A DNA stretch of 64,000 nucleotides from Microbacterium proteolyticum (GTDB lineage Bacteria > Actinomycetota > Actinomycetes > Actinomycetales > Microbacteriaceae). A program made the position numbers and the translations under genes. The stretch is taken from NCBI RefSeq assembly GCF_014192415.1, contig NZ_JACHXY010000001.1, forward strand, positions 1,550,001-1,614,000, in the 5' to 3' direction. The stretch's first letter is position 1. Every line of letters starts with the position of its first letter. Shown here in pieces: positions 63,701 through 64,000 of this stretch. The notes beneath the pieces are model-generated. The model had not been told where the DNA came from, did no database searches, and saw only the letters and a list, made by a program, of their open reading frames with translations.

Positions 63701-64000
63701 TCACGCCGAGCGCCGTCAGGTCGAGGGCGGCATCCAGACGGGGGACCGCGGATGCCGCGTGGTCGGCCTCGTCGACGAAGACGACGAGGCGGCCCGGTTT
63801 GGTTCGTCGTCCTGCTCGGCGCGAGGCGGCGGCGGTGGCGACGCGGTCACGCAGCTCGTCGCGCAGCAGCGAAAGGAGCTCGTCGACACTCGGTGCGATC
63901 CGCCGCGCCGAGACGGCGCCGGCGGGAGGCGTATCGCCCGCGACGTGGGGGAGCAGGTCGAACCCGTGCCAGTCGTCGCGTTGCGCGGGAGCCACGGCGA
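60705..64000 (-). CDS. eccC: Type VII secretion ATPase EccC (FtsK/SpoIIIE), N-terminus outside the window
   Basis: The frame is open to the window edge; 1,096 residues follow an internal GTG at 63995. Three FtsK/SpoIIIE-like ATPase domains are visible: domain 1 with Walker A GATGSGKSELLRTL and Walker B HLFLVIDEFGEL, domain 2 with GAPQSGRSMFLRTL and VLLVDGLGAL, and domain 3 with LGDSRCGKTTVLRG and LVVADDFDIL. This triple arrangement defines EccC, the motor that recognises and exports WXG100-family substrates. The transmembrane N-terminus, WXG100 genes and eccB/D/E are not in the window. It is followed by a coupled 120-aa gene. Confidence 0.93.
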   Translation of the reverse strand, partial: AVAPAQRDDWHGFDLLPHVAGDTPPAGAVSARRIAPSVDELLSLLRDELRDRVATAAASRRAGRRTKPGRLVVFVDEADHAASAVPRLDAALDLTALGVTVVHLVDDRLKEPTTVALRVTVDGGVATVETPGSGEAAVSGIRIDTFTPAALEIVARPLAGLRLRRTSAEDTGTTLAPDVTQLIGVADVDAIDTAAAWRARSAAEFLRVPIGVDDRGGPVLLDLKESAQLGMGPHGICIGATGSGKSELLRTLILGLALTHAPDDLSMILVDYKGGAAFAPFARLPHVAGIIDNLADDPQLTERARASIQGEVVRRQRLLKEAGNAASIGHYRQMRRERPELPALPHLFLVIDEFGELLTAEPDFVELLLTIGRIGRSIGVHLLLSSQRIEAGRLRGLDTYLSYRIGLRTFSESESAVVLDTPDAFHLPAIPGFGYLKVDTSVYTRFRAGYVSGPVPDPVESGPRHDDAPPVLPLGAYDLPDETPEDDHLDSSEPETPATGRTLVQTATSQLARGIARTRPVWLPPLPPVLTLGGVLPQAEGVGTLRAPMGLLDDPSTQTQGPWMLDLTRSGGHVSITGAPQSGRSMFLRTLAASLAFTHSPRQVSIYGMDLTGGGLARIEPFPHVGGVATRGNRERLTRLLEELTGMLAVRERVFRDHGLDSLADMRRQHAAGRLPDLPSADVVLLVDGLGALRQDFEDLEAPLGQLLERGGSFGIHVVVALSRWNELRMNLQGLIGTRLELKLNDPADSQIARKLSTTLRADEPGRVLTDAKLFAQIALPLLEEVDDGDTGEALEQLARESAARWGGQGAAPIRLLPEVLHPDDLPDAIDEPDAVPLGVRQDTMQPVTLDMATRDPHLLVLGDSRCGKTTVLRGIVQGAIDRHSPEGLVVALMDARGDLASEIPDAYLGGHATSGRQARLLAESIAVELEKRQSDRDSGPRILVVADDFDILAAGGTEPLRPLLPYLASARDLRLNVVVSRPVAGASRAMFDLALQGIRDTGGTTLIMSGDRSEGALLPKLYAEPMIAGRGRLARRGDRPTLMQVANFVAGEEEGDLPGDRVVASMDATTAVAVAPTTIDGEQPPLTRRRRNRAPQ

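Overview
The window is about 70% G+C, densely coded on both strands, and reads as chromosome of an actinobacterium in the Microbacteriaceae, most likely Microbacterium. The support is the HspR/HAIR heat-shock circuit, a cation P-type ATPase of the CtpE kind, an EccC-type secretion ATPase, very frequent TANNNT boxes 6-7 nt before start codons (leaderless mRNAs) and constant use of the word GGATGCC/GGCATCC. I see no rRNA, tRNA, CRISPR array, IS element or prophage. All calls come from reading the sequence; no database was searched.

Layout. 1-2143: start of an unidentified gene, a MarR regulator with repeated ACATGT sites between them, and an MFS transporter. 2263-4038: DEAD-box RNA helicase. 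4303-8470: heat-shock operon dnaK-grpE-dnaJ-hspR with an HspR site over its promoter. 8529-13183: hypothetical gene and a heterodimeric ABC exporter with one degenerate ATP site. 13411-15944: 17-codon leader and two GT4 glycosyltransferases. 16009-18800: small membrane protein, GlxA-type regulator, DUF2252 protein. 18864-21150: clpB without its N-domain, under a second HspR site with the same geometry as dnaK. 21342-26753: nitroreductase, zwf, GH15 hydrolase, membrane protein, VOC protein.

26890-31745: NatA/NatB-like ABC exporter, two-component system, FMN reductase. 31999-34705: ECF42-type sigma factor with its YCII/DGPF partner, and exonuclease III. 34879-37551: pyrE, a 49-aa membrane peptide, YdeI-like protein, HAD phosphatase, CsbD. 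37742-43807: SDR, P-type ATPase, and a manganese module (DtxR/MntR regulator plus mntH) whose presumed operators cover the mntH -10 box and start codon. 44078-50670: TrmH methyltransferase, MATE pump, M13 peptidase, a class A beta-lactamase-like protein lacking its catalytic residues, a 91-aa protein and an FHA protein. 50981-60169: purU, MFS, small membrane protein with a 17-codon leader, GNAT, SDR, menC-like enzyme, glyS, alpha/beta hydrolase. 60356-64000: a 120-aa protein and the C-terminal 1,097 or so residues of an EccC ATPase running off the window.

Most of the window is housekeeping and stress physiology. The unusual material lies in the regulatory grammar and between genes: pervasive leaderless promoters, paired HAIR promoters, start-codon operators at mntH, long perfect intergenic inverted repeats of which two share the same 15-bp arms, GGATGCC-stem terminators, and tandem in-phase copies of gene 3' ends, stop codon included, downstream of the sigma-factor and DtxR genes.
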